From Chloroflexota bacterium (lineage in GTDB: Bacteria; Chloroflexota; Dehalococcoidia; UBA2979), in contig JAQCKI010000001.1 of the NCBI GenBank assembly GCA_027592645.1, positions 1 through 38,311 of the forward strand: 38,311 nucleotides of DNA, in the 5' to 3' direction. Position numbers and translations under genes: made by a program. Under the pieces are notes generated by a model. The model had not been told where the DNA came from. It did no database searches and worked only from the letters and a program-made list of their open reading frames with translations. Of this stretch, positions 25,213 to 32,964 are shown piece after piece (position 1 is the first letter of the stretch; every line of letters begins with the position of its first letter).

Positions 25213-25257
25213 GAGCGCCCGAGGGCTCCCGACGCCTCCGCGGCGTCTGAGATCAGC

Positions 25258-25285
25258 GCGAGGTCACCCGAACGGGTGGCCTCGT
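25258..25285. terminator. Terminator after fabG-like gene
   Basis: A 12-pair stem with a 4-base loop (GAAC): arm 25258-25269 pairs with arm 25274-25285, with two G-T wobbles. It follows two smaller hairpins (25212-25231 and GACGCC/GGCGTC at 25231-25247). T-poor but strong; downstream is TTGCTTCCCCC. Confidence 0.6.
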
Positions 25286-25365
25286 TGCTTCCCCCTTCCC
25301 TCGCGCGGCCGCGTGTGGCATCCTCGGCGGTCTGCGCCCGCACCGGCCCAGGCGAGGAGGACACC

Positions 25366-25965
25366 ATGCCCGCAGCACGCCGCACCTCGCCGATCGGCCG
25401 CCGCATCCACGTGATGGGGAACACCTCCGCAGGCAAGAGCACGCTCGCCGCACGCCTCGCGAGTGCGCTCGATGTGCCGTTCGTGGAACTGGACGCGCTC
25501 AACTGGATGCCCGGCTGGGTCGGCCTGTCTGAGACCGACCCGGACGAGTTCCGCCGCCGCATCGCGGAGGCGACCGCGGGCGACGGCTGGGTGGTCGCCG
25601 GCTCGTACTCGAACTTCTCGCGGGAGGGCTTCTGGGATCGCCTGGAGACGGTCGTGTGGCTTGACCTGCCGCTGCCGCAGATCCTCGTACGCGTCGTCAC
25701 CCGATCGTGGCGTAGATGGCGGTCGAAGGAACTGCTGTGGGGGACGAACACGGAGGACTTCTGGCATCAGTTGATGGTGTGGCGCAAGGAGGACTCGCTG
25801 ATCTGGTGGGCCGTGACGCAGTCAGGCCGTAAGCGCCGCACCATGCTCGCCTGGCAGGCCGACCCGCGGTGGGCGCACGTCCGCTTCATCCGCCTCCGCT
25901 CCTCCGCGGAGATCGAGGCGTTCACGAGAGCGATCGAGGCCGCCATCACCGAGGAGGCATCGTGA
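25366..25965 (+). CDS. P-loop nucleotide kinase-like protein, copy A
   Basis: 199-residue P-loop protein of the adenylate-kinase/topology-modulation family (FlaR-like annotation in databases). Walker A is GNTSAGKST at 18-26, then DALNWMPGW after a strand, and a lid-like Arg/Trp-rich segment RSWRRWRSKELLWGTNTEDF. Start ATG 25366 has GAGGAGG (25354-25360) upstream; the frame is open further upstream with GTG 25276 but that overlaps the terminator. The substrate is unknown. Its stop overlaps the next gene (GTGA), a close paralogue. Both have the same order of motifs, including WGTN and AHVRFIRLRS at the C-terminus. Confidence 0.85.
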   Translation: MPAARRTSPIGRRIHVMGNTSAGKSTLAARLASALDVPFVELDALNWMPGWVGLSETDPDEFRRRIAEATAGDGWVVAGSYSNFSREGFWDRLETVVWLDLPLPQILVRVVTRSWRRWRSKELLWGTNTEDFWHQLMVWRKEDSLIWWAVTQSGRKRRTMLAWQADPRWAHVRFIRLRSSAEIEAFTRAIEAAITEEAS

Positions 25966-26531
25966 CCCCTCCGTCACCGGTGGGTAGCCGGATCCAGGTC
26001 GTGGGGATGACGTGCTCCGGCAAGTCCACGCTCGCCGAGCGGATCGGGCGCATCCTGGGCGTCCCGTACACCGACCTCGACGCGGTCTACTGGCTCCCCG
26101 AGTGGAAGGGCCGCGACGACGACGATTTCCACGCCCGCCTCCGCGCACTCGCCGGCGGCGATGCGTGGGTGATCTCGGGCAACTACCTCCGTCACACCTC
26201 GGTGAACGTCTGGCCGCGCGTGCAGACGATTGTGTGGCTCGACCTGCCGCTGCGCGTGCTGCTGCCGCGCATCCTCGCACGGTCGTTTCGCCGCTGGCGT
26301 ACGAAGGAACTGTTGTGGGGCACGAACCGCGAGAACTTCTGGAGCCACTTCCGCCTGTGGGACTCGACGTCACTGATCCACTACGCCGTCTTCGGTCGTC
26401 GCCGCCAGGACGAGCGCATCTTCGCCGCGATGTCCGACCCAGCCTGTGCGCACATCCGCTTCCTCCGGCTGCGCTCGCGCAGCGAGATCGAGGCGTTCAC
26501 GCAGGCCCTCGAACGCGCCGTGCACGGCTAG
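25962..26531 (+). CDS. P-loop nucleotide kinase-like protein, copy B (tandem paralogue)
   Basis: 189 residues, clearly homologous to the previous gene. Walker A is GMTCSGKST at 15-23, then DAVYWLPEWKG, a lid segment RSFRRWRTKELLWGTNRENF, and C-terminal AHIRFLRLRSRSEIEAFTQA. The start is GTG 25962, overlapping the previous stop (GTGA), with GAGGAGG at 25951-25957. A tandem duplication followed by divergence explains the pair; the two may act on different substrates or form a heterodimer. The function is not known for this family beyond likely nucleotide phosphorylation. Confidence 0.85.
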   Translation: MTPPSPVGSRIQVVGMTCSGKSTLAERIGRILGVPYTDLDAVYWLPEWKGRDDDDFHARLRALAGGDAWVISGNYLRHTSVNVWPRVQTIVWLDLPLRVLLPRILARSFRRWRTKELLWGTNRENFWSHFRLWDSTSLIHYAVFGRRRQDERIFAAMSDPACAHIRFLRLRSRSEIEAFTQALERAVHG

Positions 26532-26586
26532 CGCGCCTGCATCGGGTACGCTCTGCGGGGCTCCCACGCCTCGAAGGGCCAGACCG

Positions 26587-27225
26587 ATGGCGACACGACT
26601 CCGCTTCTCCGCCGCCGCCGCGTACCGTCACCTGCGCGCCGCTGACCCTGTGGTGGGCGAATTGATCGATGCCTACGGCCCGTACCGGCTTCGGCCTGCC
26701 ATGGATCACTACGACTCACTGCTCCGCACGGTGCTGTTCCAGCAGTTGAACGGCCGCGCTGCCACCACGATCCAGACGCGCTGGCAGGCGCTCTACGGCG
26801 GCCGGTACCCGACACCGACTGAACTCCTCGCCACCACCGACGAGGCGTTCCGTGGCACCGGTGTCTCCCGACAGAAGGCCGCGTCGATGCGTGACCTCGC
26901 GGAGCACATCCTCGCCGGTCGCCTCGTCTTCGCGGGCATCGAGGCGCTCGACGACGCCGAGGTGATCGAGCGCATCACGGCCGTGCGTGGCTACGGCGAA
27001 TGGTCCGCGCACATGTTCCTGATGTCGCAACTGGGGCGCCCGGACGTGCTGCCGGTGGGCGACTTCGGCGTCCGCAACGGCATGCGCATCGCCTACAACC
27101 TCACGGACATGCCCACCCCGGCGGAGGCGCGCCGCATCGGCGAGCCGTGGGCGCCGTACCGCTCGGTCGCCTCCTGGTACATGTGGCGCGCCGTTGAGGG
27201 GATGCTGGAGGCCGCACCCGCCTGA
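26587..27225 (+). CDS. DNA-3-methyladenine glycosylase (AlkA-type, HhH-GPD)
   Basis: 212-residue base-excision glycosylase. It has a helix-hairpin-helix at about 121-141 (LDDAEVIERITAVRGYGEWS) with the GxG, followed by the catalytic Asp159 in LPVGDFGVRNG. N-terminal AMDHYDSLLRTVLFQQLNGR is typical. It removes alkylated purines from DNA. Lack of a four-Cys cluster distinguishes it from EndoIII. The gene is 55 bases after the second kinase gene, with AGGG upstream of the ATG. It shows no sign of an Ada-type operator. Confidence 0.9.
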   Translation: MATRLRFSAAAAYRHLRAADPVVGELIDAYGPYRLRPAMDHYDSLLRTVLFQQLNGRAATTIQTRWQALYGGRYPTPTELLATTDEAFRGTGVSRQKAASMRDLAEHILAGRLVFAGIEALDDAEVIERITAVRGYGEWSAHMFLMSQLGRPDVLPVGDFGVRNGMRIAYNLTDMPTPAEARRIGEPWAPYRSVASWYMWRAVEGMLEAAPA

Positions 27226-27251
27226 CCCTCGGCCCTGCGCGGGGCGCTCTC

Positions 27252-27257
27252 TATACT
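27252..27257 (+). promoter_or_regulatory. Candidate -10 element (TATACT) upstream of the formyltransferase-ald pair
   Basis: TATACT differs from TATAAT at one position and is placed 50 bases upstream of ATG 27308. No clear -35. GAGGGGG (27297-27303) provides the ribosome binding site. Confidence 0.35.
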
Positions 27258-27307
27258 CGAACGCGGGGCGCGGCAGACGCGACCACGCGCGGGATCGAGG
27301 GGGCCAC

Positions 27308-28210
27308 ATGCGCATTGTGCTGTTCGGGCAGGCCGCCTTCGGGCGTGACGTGTTCACGGCGCTGCGCGACGGGGGCGAAGAGGTCGTCGGCGTCTCCGTG
27401 CCGCGCCAGACGGGCCGCCCGGATCCGCTCGCCGAGGCCGCGACCGAGGCCGGCGTCGAGGTGATCGAGACGCCCGCGCTGCGCCAGGACGAGCCGTTCC
27501 AGCGCTACCTGGAGTGGAAGCCAGACCTGTTGGTCTTCGCGTTTGTCACGGACATCGTCCGGAAGCGTGTGCTGGACGCGGCCCGGTTGGGCGCGATCCA
27601 GTACCACCCGTCGCTCCTGCCGCGGCACCGCGGGCGTTCCGCCATCAACTGGGCGCTGCTCACCGGCGCGACGCGCACCGGGCTGACGATCTTCTGGGTG
27701 GACGAGGGCATCGACACCGGCCCGGTGCTCCTCCAGCGCGAGGTCGAGGTGGGGCCGGAGGACACCGTGGGTTCGCTCTACTTCCAGCGTCTGTACCCGC
27801 TGGGCGTAGAGGCGCTGGTGGAGTCGGTCCGCCTCGTGCGGGAGGGGACGGCGCCCCGCCTCGCGCAGGACGAAACGCTCGCGACGTACGAGCCGCCATG
27901 CGGCCCGGAGCATGTGGTGATCGACTGGATGCAGCACGGCGAGGTGATCGCGAACATCATCCGCGGCGGCGACCCTCAGCCCGGCGCCTCTGCGCGCTAC
28001 GGCGGTGAAACGATCCGCCTGTACGGTGGTCGCTACCTGCCGGGTCACCCGGAGCAGCCGCCCGGCACCGTGCTCGACATCGAGGATGGGCGTGCCCGCA
28101 TCGCAGCGATCGGCGGCGCGGTCAGGATCGAGCGCGTACAGCGCGATGGTCAGGCGAAGGTAGCCGCCGGAGAAATCCTCCGGCCCGGAGATGTGTTGGA
28201 GCACGGATGA
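27308..28210 (+). CDS. Formyltransferase-family protein, like the hydrolase domain of 10-formyl-THF dehydrogenase
   Basis: 300 residues: formyl-transferase N domain (about 1-185) and C-terminal OB-like domain. It reads IQYHPSLLPRHRGRSAINWA and FWVDEGIDTGPVLLQ. By recall, this matches ALDH1L1 (IIYHPSLLPRHRG, FWADDGLDTGDLLLQ) more closely than Fmt, which has N-x-H-x-SLLP. His100 and Asp136 keep the 36-residue spacing of ALDH1L1 His106/Asp142. Fmt's catalytic Asn is Gln98 here. So it may hydrolyse or transfer formyl from 10-formyl-THF and not act on Met-tRNA; but database labels would be Fmt. It is coupled to ald by ATGA. Confidence 0.82.
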   Translation: MRIVLFGQAAFGRDVFTALRDGGEEVVGVSVPRQTGRPDPLAEAATEAGVEVIETPALRQDEPFQRYLEWKPDLLVFAFVTDIVRKRVLDAARLGAIQYHPSLLPRHRGRSAINWALLTGATRTGLTIFWVDEGIDTGPVLLQREVEVGPEDTVGSLYFQRLYPLGVEALVESVRLVREGTAPRLAQDETLATYEPPCGPEHVVIDWMQHGEVIANIIRGGDPQPGASARYGGETIRLYGGRYLPGHPEQPPGTVLDIEDGRARIAAIGGAVRIERVQRDGQAKVAAGEILRPGDVLEHG

Positions 28211-29331
28211 TTCTGGGCTGTGTCACCGAGATCAAGACCGAGGAGTACCGGGTCGCGATGACCCCGGAATCCGTGACCGCGCTGGTCACGGCGGGCCACA
28301 CCGTGCTCATCCAGGCCGGCGCCGGCGAGGGCTCGCACTACTTCGACGAGGAGTACCACGACGCCGGCGCGACGATTGTGCGCGACGCGGACGAGGTCTG
28401 GGCGCTGGCCGACACGATCTGCAAGGTGAAGGAGCCACTGCCGCCCGAGTTCGGTCGGATGCGGGACGGACAGATCCTGTTCACCTACCTCCACCTGGCA
28501 GCCGCGCCTACGGTGGCGCACGCATTGATCAACTCCGGTGCCATTGGCATCGCGTACGAAACCGTGCGACGCGCCGACGGGTCGTTGCCGCTCCTGGCAC
28601 CGATGTCCGAGGTGGCCGGGCGGATGGCGGTGGAGATCGGGGCGCACTACCTGAAGCGTCCCGGGCCGGGCCGCGGGCTGTTGCTGGGCGGCGTGCCCGG
28701 CGCGCCTCCCGGTCACGTGCTGGTGATCGGCTCCGGCAACGTCGGGGCGAACGCGGTGCGCATCGCCGTGGGCCTCGGCGCGCGGGTGACCGTCGTATCG
28801 ATTGCGGAAGACCAGTTGCGCGCGCTCGACCGCGAGTACCAGGGGCGCATCGAGACGATCCTCTCGTCGCCGAAGGCGATCGCCGACCGAATCCGCACGG
28901 CTGACCTGGTCATCGGCGCGGTGCTGGTGGAGGGCGAACGCGCGCCGGTGGTGGTGACGCGCGAGATGGTGCGGAGCATGCCACAGGGCTCCGTGATCGT
29001 GGACGTGGCTGTCGACCAGGGCGGCTGCATCGAGACGACCCGGCCGACCGACCACACGAACCCGATCTACATCGATGAGGGCGTGATCCACTACGCCGTG
29101 TCGAACATGCCGGGTGCCGTACCGCGCACCTCCTCGCGCGTGCTCGCGGGGCTGACGCTGCCGTACACGCTGCGCATGGCGAACGCCGGGGTGGCGGACG
29201 CGGTGCGACGCGACGAGTCACTGGCCCACGGCGTCAACGTCTGGCGTGGGCGCGTGACGCACCCGGCCGTGGCCAAGGCGCTGGGCGTAGACTACGTCCC
29301 TCTCACCGACGCCATGGCGGCCACCGCCTAG
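28207..29331 (+). CDS. ald: Alanine dehydrogenase
   Basis: 374-residue NAD-dependent alanine dehydrogenase, interconverting pyruvate plus ammonia and L-alanine; in several bacteria it also aminates glyoxylate to glycine. Substrate-site residues: Arg15 (EYRVAMTP), Lys75 (CKVKEP) and His96 (YLHLAAA). NAD domain: [18 protein letters not shown], then [19 protein letters not shown] with the conserved Asp. It lacks the membrane segments that would mark it as transhydrogenase. The ATG overlaps the preceding formyltransferase stop, so the pair is co-made; a link of one-carbon and glycine/alanine metabolism is possible. Confidence 0.94.
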   Translation: MILGCVTEIKTEEYRVAMTPESVTALVTAGHTVLIQAGAGEGSHYFDEEYHDAGATIVRDADEVWALADTICKVKEPLPPEFGRMRDGQILFTYLHLAAAPTVAHALINSGAIGIAYETVRRADGSLPLLAPMSEVAGRMAVEIGAHYLKRPGPGRGLLLGGVPGAPPGHVLVIGSGNVGANAVRIAVGLGARVTVVSIAEDQLRALDREYQGRIETILSSPKAIADRIRTADLVIGAVLVEGERAPVVVTREMVRSMPQGSVIVDVAVDQGGCIETTRPTDHTNPIYIDEGVIHYAVSNMPGAVPRTSSRVLAGLTLPYTLRMANAGVADAVRRDESLAHGVNVWRGRVTHPAVAKALGVDYVPLTDAMAATA

Positions 29332-29348
29332 GACAGGATCCCCTCGCG

Positions 29349-30602
29349 ATGGTCATGGGGCCGGTGCGCCGCGCGCTGGGGCCGCTGCTCGAACACGAGC
29401 AGTTGTTGATGATCAGCATCTCCACGGTGCTCGTCATGGCCGGCCAGGGCGTGATTGCGCCGATCCTCCCCCTGTTCGCGGACGAGTTCGGCGTCGGAGC
29501 CACCGCGATTGGCCTGACGCTGTCGTTCTTCGCGCTCGCGCGGCTGATCCTGAACGTGCCGCTGGGCGTGCTTTCCGACCGCTACGGGAGGCGGATGCTG
29601 CTCATCGGCGGGCCGCTGGTGACCGCCGTCGGGATGGTGGGCTCGGGGCTCTCCGGCGGGATCGTGGAACTGCTGGCGTGGCGCTTCGTCGCCGGGGCGG
29701 GCTCCGCGATGTACATGACCGGCGCACAGGTCTACCTGACGGACATCTCCACGCCGGAGAACCGCGCGCGCTTCATCGGCACCAACCAGGGCGCGTTGCT
29801 CTTCGGAACGTCGATGGGGCCAGCGGTGGGTGGCCTGCTCGCGGAGTTCTGGGGCATCCGCGTCCCGTTCTATGTCGTCGGCGGTGCCGCGATCGTCGCG
29901 ACGGTGTACGCGTTCCTGCGCCTGCCGGAGACGCGCCACCTGGCGCAGGCCGCTCCCGCACCGACGCCCCCGGTCGCCGGCCAGAAGCAGCGTCGCCCCT
30001 GGCTCACGTTCATGCTCTCGCGCGACTTCTTCGCCGTGTCGTGGGTGACGCTGATGATCTTCTTCACGCGCACCGCCGCCCGCCAGACGATCATGCCGCT
30101 GATGGCGGTCGCCTCGTTCGGGATGGGTGCGGGGTCGCTGGGTGTGCTGTTCACGGTGATGTCCGTGATCAACCTGGTGCTGATCCCGCCGGCGGCGTTC
30201 ATCGCCGACCGCTTCGGCCGCAAGATGGCGATCATTCCCAGCGGCATGGTGGTGGCGCTCGGCCTGCTGGTGCTCGCGCTCTCCACGAACCTGCCGGTGT
30301 TCTATCTGGGCGCGATCATCCTCGCGCTCGGCACGTCGGTCGCCGGGCCCGCCCCGGCCGCGTACGCCGCCGACATCGCACCACCGCACCTTCGAGGGCT
30401 GGCGATGGGCCCCTACCGGTCATCAGGCGACATCGGCTTCCTGATCGGGCCGATCATCCTCGGGCTGGTCGCGGACTCCTCGAACTACTCGTGGGCACTG
30501 GGGCTGAACGCGCTGCTGATCGCGGTCGCGTCGCTGTTCTTCCTCACGGCGCGGGAGACGGTGCGTCGGGGTGGCGTACCGGTAGCGTCGAGCCGCCACT
30601 AA
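29349..30602 (+). CDS. MFS transporter (TetA/multidrug-type)
   Basis: 417 residues with about 12 transmembrane helices. The motif A loop is GVLSDRYGRRMLL (G-x3-D-R-x-G-R-R), repeated in the second half as FIADRFGRKMAI. Motif C-like GTSMGPAVGGLLAEFWG lies in helix 5, a sign of drug/H+ antiporters. It is 17 bases after ald, thus in the same direction but without an obvious ribosome site (ACAGGAT weak). It overlaps the convergent thioesterase gene by four bases at the end. Substrate unknown. Confidence 0.9.
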   Translation: MVMGPVRRALGPLLEHEQLLMISISTVLVMAGQGVIAPILPLFADEFGVGATAIGLTLSFFALARLILNVPLGVLSDRYGRRMLLIGGPLVTAVGMVGSGLSGGIVELLAWRFVAGAGSAMYMTGAQVYLTDISTPENRARFIGTNQGALLFGTSMGPAVGGLLAEFWGIRVPFYVVGGAAIVATVYAFLRLPETRHLAQAAPAPTPPVAGQKQRRPWLTFMLSRDFFAVSWVTLMIFFTRTAARQTIMPLMAVASFGMGAGSLGVLFTVMSVINLVLIPPAAFIADRFGRKMAIIPSGMVVALGLLVLALSTNLPVFYLGAIILALGTSVAGPAPAAYAADIAPPHLRGLAMGPYRSSGDIGFLIGPIILGLVADSSNYSWALGLNALLIAVASLFFLTARETVRRGGVPVASSRH

Positions 30603-31084
30603 TCGTCGGCGGTGGCCCAGCCGATCACGGAGGCCATGCGTGTCTCCTCCTCCGGCGACAGGCGCAGGAAGAGCGCAGCCGCCTCCACGAGCACCTCGCC
30701 CGAGGCGTCCGCGATGCTCGCTTCGACCTCGAAGCGGCGCCCCCGCTGCCGCGCGACGCGACCACGCACCGTCAGCGGCCCATCTGGCGGCACCGGGCGG
30801 CGGTAGCGCATCTCCATCTTCGCGGTGACGCCCAGCGCACGGTCCGCGGCCCACATCGACCATGCCATCGCCTCATCGACGAGGGCGGCGAGGATGCCGC
30901 CGTGCAGCACGCCGGGGAAGCCCTGGTCCACCTCGCGCGGGGTGAAGGTGGCGACGACGGCCGCATCTCCGTCGCGTGCGAAGCGGAGGTGGAGGCCGTG
31001 CGGGTTGCGGTCGCCACAGGCGAAGCAGATCTGGTCGTAGTAGCGCGCGGAGAAGGCGTCGTCGGACGGCTGCACCTCGGGCAT
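30599..31084 (-). CDS. PaaI-family hotdog thioesterase
   Basis: 161-residue single hotdog domain. VLHGGILAALVDEAMAW is the PaaI/YbgC-type motif (HGG with Asp). The N-terminal CFACGDRNPHGLHLRF is common in a subset of these thioesterases. It would hydrolyse aryl- or acyl-CoA. I chose ATG 31084, four bases after the previous gene's stop; an open frame further upstream is a shadow. It is the last gene of a four-gene minus-strand set with two dehydratase halves and an HxlR regulator. Confidence 0.87.
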   Translation of the reverse strand: MPEVQPSDDAFSARYYDQICFACGDRNPHGLHLRFARDGDAAVVATFTPREVDQGFPGVLHGGILAALVDEAMAWSMWAADRALGVTAKMEMRYRRPVPPDGPLTVRGRVARQRGRRFEVEASIADASGEVLVEAAALFLRLSPEEETRMASVIGWATADD

Positions 31085-31088
31085 GACG

Positions 31089-31472
31089 TCAGGCGTACCG
31101 GACGGTGGTGGTGCCGGTGAGCAGCGTCTCGCCGTGCTCGTCCTCCACGGCCACGTCGTAGGTGGCGACGCCATCCACGTCCTTGCGCAGGGTCGCGCTG
31201 GCGGTCACACCAACCGGAGGCAGGGCGGGGGCGCGCCAGCGCACCTTGAACGTGCCGGACTCCGCCCAGGCAAGGCCAAAGGTGGCGCCCATCGCCTCGG
31301 AGACCATCGCCAGCAGGATCATGCCGTGCGCGGCGGGCCGCCCGAACGGGCCGGCGTACGCCTCCGGCGTCTCGCGGTGGATCGGGTTCGGGTCGCGCCC
31401 GGCGACCGCGTAGCGGTCCACCTGCGCCTGCTCGATGCGGCGGGTGATCGGTGCGACGGCGGGCGCGCTCAT
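31089..31472 (-). CDS. MaoC-like hotdog dehydratase subunit (HadB-like)
   Basis: 127-residue single hotdog. Catalytic motif GRDPNPIHRETPEAYAG (Asp, His) and AAHGMILLAMVSEAMGATFG. It is a catalytic half; its upstream partner lacks the motif, so they likely form a heteromeric (3R)-hydroxyacyl-CoA or -ACP dehydratase, as HadA/HadB in mycobacteria. Start ATG 31472 overlaps the partner's stop (ATGA). The longer open frame upstream is a shadow of the partner gene. Confidence 0.85.
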   Translation of the reverse strand: MSAPAVAPITRRIEQAQVDRYAVAGRDPNPIHRETPEAYAGPFGRPAAHGMILLAMVSEAMGATFGLAWAESGTFKVRWRAPALPPVGVTASATLRKDVDGVATYDVAVEDEHGETLLTGTTTVRYA

Positions 31473-31879
31473 ACCGTGACCCCGTCCGGCGCCACCATCA
31501 CGGAGATGCGCATCGTCGCGACCGGCGCGTCCGAGGCGTCCCGTGCGTCCGCCTCGAACGCCGCGAGCGTGACGCCGCGCCGCTCCGAGAGCGATGCGAC
31601 GCGCATCCGCACCGTCAGCGTCTCGCCAATGCGGGCGGCGCGATGTGACTCGTGCTCCTGCCCGGTGTGCATCACGCCCTTCGGAATCTTCACCTGGGAC
31701 AGGAGCTCGGCGACCACCAGCGCGTCCAGGAAGAGCGGCGGCACGTGCTCCGCCCACAGGGCGACGGACTCCCCGGTCGATTCCAGGTAGGCCTGCACTT
31801 CTTCAAGGGTCACGGAGAGCGGGAACTCCGCGAAGGTGTCGTCCTTGCGGAGGTCGGAGAACTGAAGGTCGGTCTTCAA
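31469..31879 (-). CDS. FAS1-like hotdog dehydratase partner subunit (HadA-like)
   Basis: 136 residues, hotdog fold of the MaoC N-terminal (FAS1_DH) type, judged from DTFAEFPLSVTLEEVQAYLE and GEHE-like HTGQEHESHRAARIGETLTV. It lacks the catalytic D-x-N-P-x-H motif, so it would be the substrate-holding half beside the catalytic subunit just downstream. The only good start is TTG 31879; GAGGAG lies 11 bases upstream. It lies eight bases downstream of an HxlR regulator gene, which probably controls it. Confidence 0.8.
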   Translation of the reverse strand: MKTDLQFSDLRKDDTFAEFPLSVTLEEVQAYLESTGESVALWAEHVPPLFLDALVVAELLSQVKIPKGVMHTGQEHESHRAARIGETLTVRMRVASLSERRGVTLAAFEADARDASDAPVATMRISVMVAPDGVTV

Positions 31880-31887
31880 CGCGGGGG

Positions 31888-32253
31888 CTACTCCTCGTGC
31901 GGCAGAGGCGCGACCAGCGCCTCGTCGGCGAGGTGACGCCGGCCCCAGGTGGCGAGCGGTGCCATCGCCTCGGCGAGTTCGCGACCGCGCTCGGTCAGTT
32001 CATATTCCACCCACGGCGGCGTGGTGGCGACGATCTCGCGCCGGACGATACCGACCTCTTCGAGCGCCTTCAGCCGGTCGCGCAGCGTCCGCGAATTGCA
32101 GCCGCCGACACCCTCCGCCAGGTCGTTGAAGCGGCGCTTACCGGTCTGCAGTTCGTACACGATGCGGGGCACCCACTTCTGACCGAGCAGCGCCAGCGTC
32201 GCCCGTACCGGGCAATACTGGCCGTCCGCGCTGCGCAGGATTCGGGCGTCCAT
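31888..32253 (-). CDS. HxlR-family winged-helix transcriptional regulator
   Basis: 121-residue HxlR regulator. The characteristic N-terminus is CPVRATLALLGQKWVPRIVY with Cys14, then RFNDLAEGVGGCNSRTLRDR for the recognition helix region and WVEYELTERGRELAEA for the wing. Cys14 is in the position used as redox sensor by HypR-like members. Start ATG 32253 has GGGAG upstream; the preceding in-frame ATG adds 17 non-conserved residues. It likely autoregulates and controls the three hotdog genes downstream; the signal is unknown. Confidence 0.88.
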   Translation of the reverse strand: MDARILRSADGQYCPVRATLALLGQKWVPRIVYELQTGKRRFNDLAEGVGGCNSRTLRDRLKALEEVGIVRREIVATTPPWVEYELTERGRELAEAMAPLATWGRRHLADEALVAPLPHEE

Positions 32254-32322
32254 CGTCAGGTGCTCCCGAGGCCAAACTAACGCACCGAGCCCATTGGCCG
32301 CCACTTGCGCCCGGAAACACGG

Positions 32323-32349
32323 AGCCCGCGCCGGACTCCGGCGCGGGCT
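32323..32349 (-). terminator. Strong hairpin terminator of the peroxiredoxin gene
   Basis: A 12-bp perfect stem, AGCCCGCGCCGG (32323-32334) with CCGGCGCGGGCT (32338-32349), and a 3-base loop. It lies downstream of the peroxiredoxin stop on the minus strand and upstream of the HxlR gene, followed on that strand by CCGTGTTTCC; A-rich on the opposite side. Confidence 0.8.
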
Positions 32350-32396
32350 TTGCGGGTGACCTCGTGGGCGGCCCCGCGGGGCGCCTGGGTGAGGGG

Positions 32397-32840
32397 CTAG
32401 CCGATGTGCTGCTCCACGGCGGCGTGGTCGCGGGCGTCCGGGATCTTGTTGTGGATGGCGTACGCCACCTTGCCATCGCGGTCGACGACGAACGTGGCGC
32501 GCTCGGCGGCGTGGGCGGCCTCGTTCCAGACGCCGTAAGCCTGGGCGGCCCCGCCCTTGGTGTCGGCCAGCATGGTGTGCTTGAAGCCTTCCTGCTTCTT
32601 GAAGACGCCCTGCACGAAGCGGGAGTCGCGGCTGATCGCGTAGACCTTCGCGCCCTTGTCCAGCCAGGAGTCGTAGTTGTCACGGATGTCGCACATCTCG
32701 GCGGTGCAGGTGCCGGAGAAGGCGAAGGGGTAGAAGACCAGCACCACGGGGGTGCCGCGCAACTCGGAGAGCGTTACCTTCTCGTTGTCTTCGTTCGTCA
32801 GGGTGAAGTCGGGGGCCTGCTGCCCAACGGCAACCGTCAT
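32397..32840 (-). CDS. AhpE/BCP-like peroxiredoxin
   Basis: 147-residue thiol peroxidase of the AhpC/TSA family. Peroxidatic Cys45 lies in FYPFAFSGTCTAEMCDIRDN; a second Cys50 follows five residues later (C-x4-C). The layout resembles AhpE of Mycobacterium, which reduces hydroperoxides and peroxynitrite. Length agrees (Mtb AhpE 153). Start ATG 32840 has AGAGGA nine bases upstream. Monocistronic: it has its own terminator; 124 bases separate it from the flavoprotein gene upstream, where nothing else stands out. Confidence 0.92.
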   Translation of the reverse strand: MTVAVGQQAPDFTLTNEDNEKVTLSELRGTPVVLVFYPFAFSGTCTAEMCDIRDNYDSWLDKGAKVYAISRDSRFVQGVFKKQEGFKHTMLADTKGGAAQAYGVWNEAAHAAERATFVVDRDGKVAYAIHNKIPDARDHAAVEQHIG

Positions 32841-32964
32841 GGGGCATTTCCTCTCAACGGCGGCCTCATGCAGGGGCCGCCTAATACTCGTATCCGGGGT
32901 GTTGGGGGTGACGCCGCTTGCGAAGCGTCCACGGTGGAAATGATAGCAGCGAAGGCGGCGCGAC

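Noticed and set aside
25260-25290. GAACGGGTGG sequence resembling the T-box antiterminator core
   Set aside because: No stem I or specifier loop upstream, no AGGGTGGNACCGCG in full, and the sequence is the 3' arm of a simple terminator hairpin after fabG; downstream is a kinase-like gene, not a tRNA synthetase.
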